From Tyto alba (Eukaryota > Chordata > Aves > Strigiformes > Tytonidae), in NCBI RefSeq assembly GCF_018691265.1, contig NW_024881278.1, positions 7,957,501 through 8,021,500 of the forward strand: a DNA stretch of 64,000 nucleotides. The letters are read 5' to 3'. The notes below the pieces were generated by a model, which was given only the letters and a program-made list of their open reading frames with translations, was not told the origin of the DNA and did no database searches. The first letter of the stretch is position 1. Each line of letters begins with the position of its first letter. The translations under genes and the position numbers were made by a program. Positions 1 through 13,091 of the stretch are shown one piece after another.

Positions 1-3000
1 GGTGCCTTATATTGTCTTCTTGGAAATCACAGTGGAGTATGTTTGGCAAATCTTCATGACTGGGATTGTATTGCACAGACGTGGCCAGCAATTGTTTCTT
101 CTGGGCTTAGCAAAGCTATGTCCTTGGAAAAACCATCCATAGTTAGACTATTCGATGACCTGGCAGAAAAAATCCATAGGCAGTATGAAACAATTGGATT
201 GGATTTTGCAGTAAGTGACAGATTGCTTGGTGTTAATGTCTTGGATTCTGAGAGCGTTTGGTGACATCAATGCGTGAGACTCATGTATATTATTTGAGTT
301 ACTGTTCCGATGTCAGTCGCATTTTGATTTCTTACAGAGGAATGTAGACATGTATTTTTGAGACTGCACTAATAGAGCTTCCTGTAATACTATAGGAATT
401 TGTAACTTCTTGTTAACCTCTAAGGAAGCCTGTTACAGAAAGGAGGTTGAAGTTGCCTTTCAGTGTTAATTAGTATGTGTCATGCTGATCAGGAGTGAGG
501 GTGTGTTGGTAGGAGAGTGTCATCAGATTAACCTTGTCAGTATTTGTAGTGTCCCACTGTGCTAACAGCACCCGTTATGCAACTGCCTCTTGCCTAATCA
601 GTGGGATAAATGGCGTGGTACTTATTTTTAAGAATGAGTGCCAATTAAAAACCTTTTATAAACGATTCTTATGCTTTAATAAAATACTAAAGTTTCTTCT
701 TACCTTTGTTTTAAAATAGAATAAAACATACTTGGAGAAACAGCTCTGCTGTGTCAACACAAAAGCTGTCTTTCCTAGTATTTTACAGATTTGTCTATGT
801 GGACAGGAAATTCTGCACTCTTCATATGATTCTGAACTTTCCTTATTTAAAAACAGAAATAAACATACATAAAAATTTCTGAGTTGCTGCTCAGTCCTAG
901 ATTTTTGCATTCTCTTTCAATAGGTTCCAGAAAAGTGCATTGAGATAGCTGTTTTGCTGCAAAAATCAGAACACTCAAGTTCAGACTTCACAGGTCTTCG
1001 TTCAGAAGAAATTCAGTTAGGGATTCAGCGACAGAAAGAAAAGAATGCTGAGGCTTTGCGGTAAGTTAAACTTACCTTAACACCAGCTTGCACTGCCTAG
1101 TATTTACTGTACATTAAGTGTAATTATCAGAAATTGCTAAACTAAATCTTAAGCTCAAGAAATTCAGAATGCCCAAGGAACACTGTGGTGTAACTTTTCT
1201 CCTGACTTGGCAGCCTCTTTCCTCTACACTCACATTTCCTTCCTTCCTCCTCCTCTTCCCTGTCCTCCCAGTTTGTGTTGCTTTTACTGTATTGCTTTCA
1301 CCCACCTTTTGTTGAGTAACTTTTATTCTATTTTTAAATGGTTCTCTCAGTATCTGGTTGATAATTCCCTCTTTTTCCCTCAGCAACTATGAAAATTTGG
1401 TCAACATGCTTCTGGACTGTGTGGAACAAAGAAATCTGTAAGTCTCCCTTTCTGTGCATGAGAAAGTTTTTGGGAGTGCAGTAAACATTGTTTACATCAA
1501 CAAGTGCGGTTAGTGTGATCAGAATTGAGTAATATTTTTTTTTACCCTTGAAGTAGTTGCCCTGAAGCAGTTTGTCAGTAGCAGTCTTGCATAAAATGGA
1601 TTGTGGCTAGCTTCTTGGACAGTTTTTGCAAAGGTATCTGCAACAAGTGAATTTCTGGAGGGCCTTGTGCATTTGCATATGGATTCCCCTTGCCCAAACA
1701 GGAATATTAAGGCCATTATAGGGTAATCTTGTATTACTGTCTCCTAGGTAAAGAAGTGAATGAGTCTTGAATTTATTTTCATTGGGAGCTTGATTTGTTA
1801 ATATAAGGCATGTTAATGTAAGTCATCTTGGAGTTAAGCTTTGTTGTTGACTAGTTTGACCTGTTATTTTTTAAATACTTTTTGCTCTTCTGGGAAAAGA
1901 AGTTCTAGTTCTGTCTGCATAATCCTGACATTCAAATAGATTTTAATTGGTAACATAATACCTGCATTTAAAAACTTTAAAAGAGCATCCCTGTAGGTCT
2001 CTCTTTTACATAGAAATGCCAGCATCAAAAGGCACCATTAACTGAATGTTTGGTTGTATTTGTGTATTCCCAGAACACTGGAGGGTTTCCTAAATGATAG
2101 CTCATTGACTATAGCAGTGGCATAGAACATTACTTATGTTAGTCCAGACATATTTACATAATCTTAATATGTATAATAATTTTTGTGCAAAAGCAGTACG
2201 TGCAACTATACTACTTACTGTCTGTTTTAAATATCTTTATTTTTTTTAGTCCCTGGAAGTTTGAGCACATAAGCATTGGTTTTCTGTCTCTGCTCCTGAG
2301 AGATGATAGGATACTGCCTGTTCGTGCCATAAAATTTTTTGTGCAGTGTCTCAACCACGATGCAATTGTAGTTCGTAAGGTAAAAACATCATAATTATAT
2401 CTTGTTGTTTTGCAGCTTGTTGGGGATTGATCAGATGTTTGTAGCGTTTTGCTGTGATAAGGCACAAAAACTGAGGCATGCATCCCTCCTCACCCTTACA
2501 GCTGTGCATGTGTACAAAAGTTCTTAATCCAAGATGATGACGGTCTTGGCAGTGATGGAGCCATGACGTAGACTATAAAGTCTGTAAACTGTGGAACATA
2601 CCTAGTAATTCTTAAATACTTCAGAATTCTTTTCAGATGTCTGTTTTTTTCTATCTGCAGCTTATTACTTGGATCCATCTCTCTGTACCTTTTATTCTGC
2701 TTGTTTCCTCAGTGAGACCTGAAACTAATGGCCACCTCCTTTTTTTTCCTGAAAATTGTTAGTGGGGAGGTTTTTCTGGGCTATAAAGGTCACACTTAAG
2801 TCATATCCTGTATCCCCTGAAATGGGTGAGATGACTTCTTTATGAGAAGTGTCAGCCACTGGGGTGATAGTTTACTGTAATGTTCACTGGCTTTTTAGGG
2901 TGCTGAGCAGCTGGCTTAAAATGTGTCTGTGATGAGATGATTAGACACATCCTTCTGTAGGTGGGTGTATGGAATGGATACATTAATACCCATTTTTTTC

Positions 3001-6000
3001 TTTTAGGTGGCAATCTCAGCTGTGGCTGGTATTCTTAAGCAGCTGAAGAGAACACACAAAAAAGTGCCCATCTGCCCTTATGAAATAAGTAGGTTTTATT
3101 TAATATAAGAAATATCTTGCTAACATTTATGCTAAAAATTTTTCTAAATCATGTTTTTCTGGTTATATTAAACACAGAATCACAACCTTTTCCTTTCTTT
3201 CTGTTTTTTCATGTCCTAAGCAAACAAAATAGGTAATATAATCAGTTGTCTTTTCAAGTGGTGCTGTACATGCAAGTGTATATTAAGGTATTCACTTATT
3301 TGCAGTGAGTTAAAACTTCAGAGGTGTAGTCATTCTCCTTTCAGAAAGCCTTATAATTTTTGAGAATAATTTTTATTTCTTCTTTTTATTCTTCCATTTA
3401 ATAATTTCAAATGGCACATTTATATAAATTACTAAAGGAATCTCTTCTATTTCTGTTAGTGTTGCATCTTCTCTCCTAGGTCAAATCTCTGTACAGATTT
3501 GATTGGGGTGAGGGAGATGTTAAAGCCCTTTAGAATCTCTTATTAAAAGTAAGTCATAACATCTGCTGGGACTGTTAATGAACAAGTTTTATAGAGCATA
3601 AATTCTTCTTCAACCAGGTGGAAACCCTAAGCCTTCCCGCATTCAGGCTGGTGACAGACCAGATAACCAGTGGCTGCACTATGACAGTCAGAGTTTACCA
3701 AAGACTAAGGAAGCTTGGGAGTCATGTTGTTTTGTGGAGAAAACACACTGGGGGTATTATACTTGGCCTCGGTGAGTATCATTAAGTGTTAAGACAAAAC
3801 TTTGAGAGCCAGGAGAAAAAACCCAGTGGGAAATTAAATGATGTGTGTTAGGTTCAATTTTTTTAATTGAAACACAGAAATACAATTTACTTCATCCTTT
3901 GTGCTCCTTCCTTGCTTTACCACTTCTGGGTGTTTTTTGTAGAGTTTTTGGTTGGTTGGTTGTTTTGGGGTTATTTATTTTCTACCTGTTTTTATTTGGG
4001 TTTTGTGGATACTGTAGGCACATATTTCGTATGGCTGTTGGTTTAAAAATGAAGTATGCATGTTTGAAAATATATAGTTGCAAAGTTTTGCTCTTTTGGA
4101 GTTGATGATCATTCCTATTTAATAGAGAGAATATAGGAAATAATCATAAGCTTTATTTTACTTTGAAATGTGCTACTGTTTGTTTTGTTTTTTTTTTTTA
4201 TTTTAATATTCAGAACTATGACAGTTTATGCTCCAGTTGAGCATCAACCAAAGCTTGGGCGAAGGAGAGATGAGCTGTCAGAGGTGAGGGTTTCAGTGTG
4301 TTTCGGTTTTGTGGAGTTTTCTAATACTGCTTCTCCTCCATTCTTTTTTTAATATTGTCCACAGGTTACTGTAGAGGTAACATGGAAATCAAATTCTCTT
4401 CTCTCTTTTAGTCTGGGTATTGCTTGCCATTTTGAGAGTGCTTACACAAAATGTGTGTAAACAGGTTTGTTTTGCTTAATTGCAAACGAAGATGAAGATT
4501 GAATTCAACTACGCAGTTTCATGACTGTCTGGATATAATAATGTTTTTAACAAGCAATAAGTGATAGGTATTCTGAAATCTAGATCCCCACAAGACATTT
4601 TTAATCTTATTTTTCTACTTCATAGTTACTGTGTTAGCATACAAGAAGAAATTATTATTTTAATGTATTGCAACTTCTCTGTCATCAGTCATGGAATAAT
4701 TGTATTAATGAGCACTTTATTTTTCCCTTTCAAATCTTTATCGGAGTTTAGAACAAAGTAAATGATGACAGTGGGAATAACTACTTTGTAGGGGTTGTGC
4801 TAGTGAAAGGAAAGACAATCCAAAGTCATTAATGAAAACAAAAATCAGGTGTCTTGCAAAACATTACCCAGTATTCCCTGTAAAATGGGGGGGGAATGGA
4901 TAACTGAGGCTGATTTTTGCCAAAAATAGTTAAAATGAAAAACAGGACTTGGAAAGATTGGGCTGTCACTGTGACAGTCAAGCACCTCAAAGCTAATACT
5001 TGTTTTTTTCCCCTGTTACAGGCAGAACAAATCATATATGATCACTTTTCTGATCCCAAGTTTGTTGAACAGTTAATAAAATTTTTGTCTTTAGAAGACA
5101 GAAAAGGAAAAGACAAGTTTAATCCTCGCAGATTTTGCCTCTTCAAGGTAACTAGAGTTCAATAACTAAATTGCTTCCATTTTGTAGATAATTGCCGAAG
5201 CATGGAAAAGCCACTTGCTACTTGGCTTATACCTCACTGTTGCAAAATGTTGATTTTTAAAGGAATGCTGCTGTGATTAATACTCTCTTCTGATTAGCTA
5301 TTTAGGGAGACATTTAGAGTAATATAAAATTATGTAGGACACTTGTGTATAATTGTTACAAAAGCAAAATAATTTCACTTTCTGCATATTCAGATTTCAA
5401 GTGCTTCACAATTTTATGTTGTACTTAAGAAGACAATGGTTTAGATGGATAATTACTGAAGACGCTTTCACATCTTGTTTTACAGGGCCTTTTCAGAAAC
5501 TTTGATGATGCCTTCTTGCCAGTTCTTCAGCCCCATTTAGAACAACTTGTGGCAGACTCTCATGAGAGCACCCAGAGATGTGTAGCTGAAATTATAGCTG
5601 GCTTAATAAGAGGTTCTAAACACTGGACATTTGAGAAGGTGCTGAAGTAGTACTTTTGAGTGACTCATTGAAGTTAAGGAAAAAGTTGGATTTATTAAAC
5701 AAATTAAACATATGAACTTGAGGGCTTTTAATGTGTCACCTATGTCCAAGAAGGGGCTGGAAAATGTTGCAACACTTAGTGTCTCATTGCTGAACTTTGA
5801 GCAGAATTCATAGCTTGATGCCTGTATAATGCTAGGTGTTAGTAAAGTGCTTCAAAGCTAAAACTAAGAACAGTCTGCTGGTAATGAGATAGGAAAGCTC
5901 ACATGGTTTGTAGTTTCTGGTTGGAGTAAGTGTTTATGTCCACCTCAGATAGTCTAGACCTAGCTCTCTAGATTATCTTCAGATGAATTTCTATGCCAAA

Positions 6001-9000
6001 AAATAATTCTAGAAGAATCAGTTTCTTAATAAAAAACAAAGAAGAAATTTTAAAATTGTGGGGGTGGGGAGTTCTTGGGGTGTACAAGATTTGCTATCCT
6101 ATCAAAAGCAAAGTGTATGCAGTCTCTGATACAGTTCTACTTAAATCACCATGGAAAGGGTGCATATGTAGTCCATGGTATTTCTAAACACCTTATAAAC
6201 AAAACTAAAATGATTCCTGAAATCTTACCTCTGATAGTATTTATTTCCTTTCATAAATATAGTGCTACAGCTGCTTCCAGAATCTGTATTGTTTTTGCAT
6301 GATTGGAAAAGATGGAAGAATTTGGCTTCACAGGTATTAAGTGGTCATTTTGTCCCTAAACAGAAAAATCTTGTCTTTTGCCTTTTTACTGAGCAGGTGG
6401 AAAAACTTTGGAAGCTTCTCTGTCCATTGCTTCGAACAGCTTTATCCAACATTACAGTGGAGACATACAATGATTGGGGCACATGCATAGCAACCTCCTG
6501 TGTAAGTACCCCATTTTTAGTCTTGTAAAGCTATATCCAGATGGACAAGTTTTACAGATAATATGTAAATAAGAGCTTTATGAAAATCTCATAGCTTTTT
6601 CATGAATTTTGTTCTCTTCTGCCCTTTGCAGACAAATTCAACATTTTAGAAAGGAAGTAAAGCCTTAGTTTTCTTTTTAAGTGTTTTAGAAGAGCTGTAT
6701 AAGGTTAGTGGGGAATGATAATGTGTATGCTTGCTATTTGTTCAACTTTTGTGGGAGTTTATGAACTCAAATTACACATTTATTTTTGCTGTAAAAGTGT
6801 GTAGCTTTATGCTGTGAAAACTAAGTCACAAGTTATCTTTTAACATACAGTAAGATTTCTGTACACTGGTGAACCTGAGAGCTGTGGTGTCTGAGAAGCA
6901 GGGTAGATAATAGGCCACAATTATATTCGATCAGTAATTATTTGAAGTCACTCGGCAAACTTCAGTGTTGTTTGTCAGCCAAACCCCTGGTGATTAATTA
7001 GCAAAAATCAGACATGATTACTGATCTACGTAAAAAAACAGGATAAAATTATTTCTATTCTTGCTACTGTATTTACTAAATAACTAAAACTGTGTAGTTT
7101 CATTGGGTTTTCTTCCTGTTGAGGTTCATTGTGAAAAGGTGCAACTTTGCAGTTGCTTAACAGAATAAACCCAAGGGATGAAAATAAAATATATCAAAAC
7201 TTTCCTTGTTTATACATTATTTACATTTTTTAAATCCACAATTTGCTTATCTCTGATACTCACTTATTTTCAGGAGAGCAGAGATCCTAGGAAATTGCAC
7301 TGGTTATTTGAATTGCTGTTGGAATCTCCATTGAGCGGTGAAGGAGGATCATTTGTAGATGCATGGTAAGATTAATTTTAACTGTTTCATTGTGGCTGAA
7401 TAAAGAATGAAATAAAGCATGGATAAAATGTATTGAAAGCATATTGTGCCAGCTGGCTTGTAGAAGCAGGGAACAAAAGCGCTGCTTTCCAATTAGCTTT
7501 CCCCACACAATGGCAGTTTCTTCATTATTATTTTTTTAATGTAATTGAATCTAGTTAACAGAATGTGAAGGTTTGGAACTGGCATAGCAGCAGTCCTGTT
7601 TAATTTTGTAATTTCTTTACCCATCTTTGCATGCAACTCACATAAAGATAATTTTATGCATTGACACACACACAACATTGCAAAACAAGGCTTGCAGGGG
7701 ACTGGGGAAGGGAGAAACAATTTTGTTTGACTAAAGACAAGCTGTTCTGATTCCTAGCCGACTTTATGTACTGCAAGGTGGCCTTGCACAGCAAGAATGG
7801 AGAGTACCAGAGCTGTTGCACAGACTGCTGAAGTACTTGGAACCTAAACTCACGCAGGTTTACAAAAATGTTCGAGAGAGAATAGGAAGGTCAGTGTTCT
7901 CTTCTGCAGTTCTTGGGTTTTTTTGCTTCTTGATTTTATTTGGGTAATTGAGTATCTAAATAATTACACTGAAGTGGTAACTGCTCATCTTTGTGCATTA
8001 GTACTGGTAATAGAAATTAGAAAAATTATTGTTAACAGACTTAATTCAGAAACTTCAGATGACTTCTGCATTATTGTCTTTTATTGCATATGGCCTGTTA
8101 TGTTTATGTATGATATCTCTAAAGCTCTAAAAAAACAAAACCAACCAAACAAAAAAGAAACAACAACAAACAACCTTCACCCCACCCCCACCTCCCCCCC
8201 CCAAAAAAAACCAAACCAAAAAAAAGCACCAAAAAAACCCAAATGAATAAACACCACCACAACCCAAATTTACTGTGTCTAAGCCCTAAGAAGCCATAAA
8301 TATACAGGGAATCCTTTACAGATCATTTCAGTGACTTAAAAACTAGTTGCAGATCTGTTTGGAGGAGAGAGGGGTTGTAGTGTAGTGATTGTCTAACCCT
8401 ACTTGATTCAAAAATCTGCAACGAGAGTATTTTGAAAATCATTTGTTTTTAAGTAACTTTGAAGTGAAAAGAGGAAATTTTCTATAAATATTAAATTTCT
8501 AAGTTCAACAAATTGATCTCAGATCACTTTTAGCTATGTTCTCTAGATAGTAGTCATGCTAACTATATGTTGTTGCTTTCTTTGGTTGCTCTTTCAGTGT
8601 TTTGACCTACATATTCATGATAGATGTTTCCTTGCCAAACACTGCTGCAACTAAATCTCCTCGTGTCCATGAATTTACTACCCGAATACTTGAAAATCTT
8701 AAACCCCTCATGGAAGCAGATGAAGAAATTCAGAATCATGTTATGGAAGAGAATGGAGTTGGTGAACAAGATGAGCGAACTCAGGGCATTAAACTCTTGA
8801 AAACTAGTGAGTTACCCTCAGTTTCTTAACCTCATTAAGTATTTTAGGACATGGTGATTGAGGTCAGCAAATCATACGGTTGCAGTACACACTTTCTCCT
8901 CAGGTCTGTGTTGCAGTGAGGTATCTGTTGTTTCAGGGGTGAGGTAAAGGTGACCCTTACAGGGTCAAACTTAATTACCAGTATAGGTCTACACTTACGT

Positions 9001-12000
9001 GTGAAAATCTCACAGTCAAGTCTTGCAATAAATTTGGTCTGTAACATATTTTGGGATTATTACTGTTTTTTATTTTAATGGGTGATCGTTTCTGTTTAAA
9101 AACAGTTCTGAAATGGTTGATGGCAAGTGCAGGACGGTCCTTCTCTACAGCTGTCACAGAGCAACTCCAGCTTTTACCCTTATTTTTCAAGGTATATGCT
9201 TTAATTGTTCCTCTGTTAGTCGTGTTTGATTAAAAAGGGATTCTATATATAAACCAAAGTTATAAGGGACTTAGTATATGAAGAAAACCTATGATGGTAA
9301 TAGAAAACATGCATGCCGAAGAGGACCCGATTTTTTTTTTTTTTTTTTATGCTTATATCTGGTAATCTAACCTGTTAAATGGTTTCCTGACAATAATGAT
9401 TTGTAGGTGAATGCCCTGTACATGTGTAACTCAGGGGGAAGAAATGTTTAGTTAATGAATGAGTGTATGTTGTTTCTATTCTGATACTTTAGCTGGTTTC
9501 TTTTATTCTGTGATTATACAGTTCTTTCTAAATGGTGGTACTTGCCTTGTTTTTCCTGGCTCGTCTAATCCTTTTATTCATTTATGAAGCTGGGTCATTC
9601 AGTGCTATCTATCAGAAATAATCCATATTTGCATGCTCCAAAGCATGTCTGTCTTCATATAAACATCAGTCAATTATTCAACAATAATGTATGTGGCCAC
9701 AAAATTAAGATTTACTTATGTGAAAGTGAACTTGAAATACTGAATAAGTGTTCTCTCAGTTTTGGACCTACATCGAAAATACTAAATTAATTGGATTTGA
9801 TGCCAAAAGAATTGCAGTGGGGAACCAGCCTTAATGGCACCTATTTAATCCTCCTTCAGAGTTTTAAACTAGCCATGCGGTTTAGATAAGTAATATATGG
9901 TGCAAGGAGCAAGGATTTCTTGATTCTTATTCATTTTTTTCCACAGCGTATTGCTGGGAATATTTTAATGTTACATAAGTTGTTATTTCCTAGTTAATTT
10001 AATCAATATAATGCTGAAAGATTGTATTTTTCCTAGACAACTGTTCTTTCATGAGATTAAGCTTTCTTTCAGGATTTTGGTGTTAGCAGTGCTTATTTAC
10101 TAACACTAGTCTTTTATTTTTTTTTCTCTCTAATCTTGTTCTATAGATTGCACCGGTAGAAAATGACAATAGCTATGATGAGCTCAAAAGAGATGCTAAG
10201 ATGTGTTTGTCATTAATGTCTCAGGGTTTGCTGTATCCTCAGCAAGTGCCTTTGGTACTTCAGGTGCTAAAACAAGTGAGTGTGGTCTAAATAGCTTTAA
10301 GCTTCTTGTTATCTGATGCAGTCTGTGCTTTTTTTTTTTTATGATTATACAGTAGGTGTGATTTGAAGAGAATCAAATACTGATTTTCTTAGATGTGAAA
10401 GGAAAGAGTTTATTAGAAGTGTTTTAAAACATTCTTAGAAATAGTAAATGTGTTTCGGTTTTGTTTTCTTTGCTACTTCCAAACATTTATACAAATTGTA
10501 ATTTGATAAGAAATTGAATAGTATTTTAATAAATTAAAATTTGGTTCGGTATTGGATCAGTGTCTACTAGATGGCTGGAAACATATGCTGTGCCCCATGC
10601 CACTGCCTGGAACACTATTCCTGTGGTGACACGGTACCCAGGAAAGAATTGAGTCAGATAATGGCACTCATTTTCGAAATAATCTCATAAACACCTGGGC
10701 AAAAGAACATGGCATTGAGTGGGTATATCACATTCCCTATCACACACCAGCCTCTGGGAAAATTGAGTGGTACAATGGGCTACTAAAGACCATGCTGAGA
10801 GCAATGGGCGGCAGAACTTTTAAACACTGGGACACACATTGAGCAAGGGCCACCTGGTTAGTCAATACTTAGGATCTACCAACCAGGCTGGCCCTGCCCA
10901 GTCCAACCTGTGTGGCTTGCTGGGCCCATGTCTCCTCAGGCCACCAGAGGAGGAGGTGACCCGTGCTGAAGAAACCCCACCACTCACTCAAACCCGGGAC
11001 AATCAGTGCAAAATCCAGTTTCAAAATGAGTTGTCATGTGAAGAACTGCCCTTGAATTGCTGCCTTCTTGTATTTTTACAGTGTATTTATCAACTGTTAC
11101 TGCTTTCTGAAAAACAACACAAATGAAAATGAACTCTTGAATTGAATGGTTCATTCTATATACAGTTTGTCATGCAAGAAATGTGTTTTTTTTTTTCTCT
11201 AATCATTCAAGACTAATCAACAGTAGTAAAACTACCTATTGCAAAATGTCGGTATAAGCTGTACGCACAGCCAAAATGGTAACTGCAGTGTTGCAATCCA
11301 GGCTATCCCATGCCTGATGCTTTCAGTGATTTGGACTTCCATAAGCATGTGGAAATCAAAGTAGAGAAACTTGAACACTTGGCTTTCCAAATCCATTGTA
11401 TAGAATAGATATACTCAAGCAGAATGGAATTTCTGGTTTGTTTACATCTGCCTTATGACCAATGTCAGGAATGAATGAATGAAAGGGAGAAACTTGACTA
11501 CTTTGTCTCTTACAGTATTAGGTATCTGTTAAATAACAGTATGCTTTGGAAGTTAAGCCTATAATAAAGTTTGTGTCCTCTGGAAATTAAAGAGTGTATG
11601 AAACAAAAATATCTGAATAAGGGAGGTTATTTGCAACTGTCTCAAAGCTTTTTCTTAAATAATGTTAGCTTACATCCGGTAACTGCTTTCTTTCACATTC
11701 TTGCTTTCTCATATGTACTTATTTATACTTGTAGACAGCAAGAAGCAATTCTTGGCATGCTAGGTATACCATACTAACCTACCTCCAGACCATGGTGTTC
11801 TACAATCTCTTTATCTTTCTCAACAATGAAGAAGCAGTCAATGACATTCGATGGCTGGTTATAGAACTCCTGGAAGATGAACAGCTTGAGGCAAGTAATA
11901 CTTTTTCTGAAATGCGTTGTTTCACAGGATTGGTTTCTTGCCCTTACAAGTTTCACCAGAAAGCTACCAGTTGTAAAATAATACAGCAAGTGTTTCTAGC

Positions 12001-13047
12001 TTAGCATTCTTACTATTCTGAAAATATAAAAACCTTTATGGGTTTTACCTTTCATATTAATTTTTTCTTTTGATATTCCTTTCCAGGAAAACAGGTGTAT
12101 AAAAAAGATTTCATCGGTGATTTTTATAAGTTCCATTGTTCTTACTTTTTCAACAGAATGGAACATGGCTGTGTTTCATTCTTAGTTTAAGTATAGCTGA
12201 AATAGGGATATTATCATTTTACTATGAGTATTTGCATGAATGTTGGTAGAAAACTCAATTTCCGAAAAGGTAAAATGCCTTCCTATGTAACAACTGTATA
12301 AAACCACTACTTATGACTCTATAGTTCTGCTTCCCCCATTAGTCATATCAGGTTTTTAATGACAAAAATATTTTTTTTAAAACATCCAGCTCACTAAGGA
12401 AGTATTTCTTTAGTTATAGGTAGATTTTGCTTAGTTTTGTGAAAGATGCATGCATAATAGGACAGGATTCATCTAGCAGATGCTGATACTGATCACGTTA
12501 GATGATTCAAAAATGATGGTTTGTAGGCTGACTTGTCAGTCTGACAAGTTTTTGTTTACCTCTTGAGCTAGTGATACTTTAGTATGTGCAAATGGAAGGA
12601 GATAAAAATCTGAAATCTTGTCTGTGGTACATGTGTACGGTGGAAAATCAGTGTATGAATGGAACAGTAGGCTCCTCATAGTGCTGTCAGGATCATAAGC
12701 TTGTTCTCGGAGGGGGGGTAAAAAAAAGTGCCTGATGTGAGTCACTGAGTCTTGTTTGTCAGGCTTCCAAAAGCTGGGGAAAAAAACAACAAAAGTATTT
12801 TATTCTGTATTACTGATTCAGAGAACTGAAGGCTGGAAGTAAACGATGCCAATTTAAGTATGTTTTATCATGTTCAAGTGTAGTGAAGAATCTTTAGTGT
12901 TAACATCCAGTCTGTTCCATTTCCCCTGCACCATCATTTTCACTCTTTTTTGTGCTGTTGACAAATATCAATGAAATCCTACCTCTTTGGGTGCTTGGGT
13001 GCTTCTTTCTAGAAGAAAGAGAATATACTGAAGTGTGATACCCTTCT

Positions 13048-13091
<44 letters not shown>

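Noticed and set aside
10839..11126. 95-codon + strand frame in a PSME4 intron
   Set aside because: Its first part continues the degenerate retroviral pol similarity in a broken state and the rest is unrelated intron; it is not a gene.
13051..13087. A37 tract as the tail of a processed pseudogene
   Set aside because: The sequence upstream resembles no gene or known retroposon and no flanking duplication is visible.
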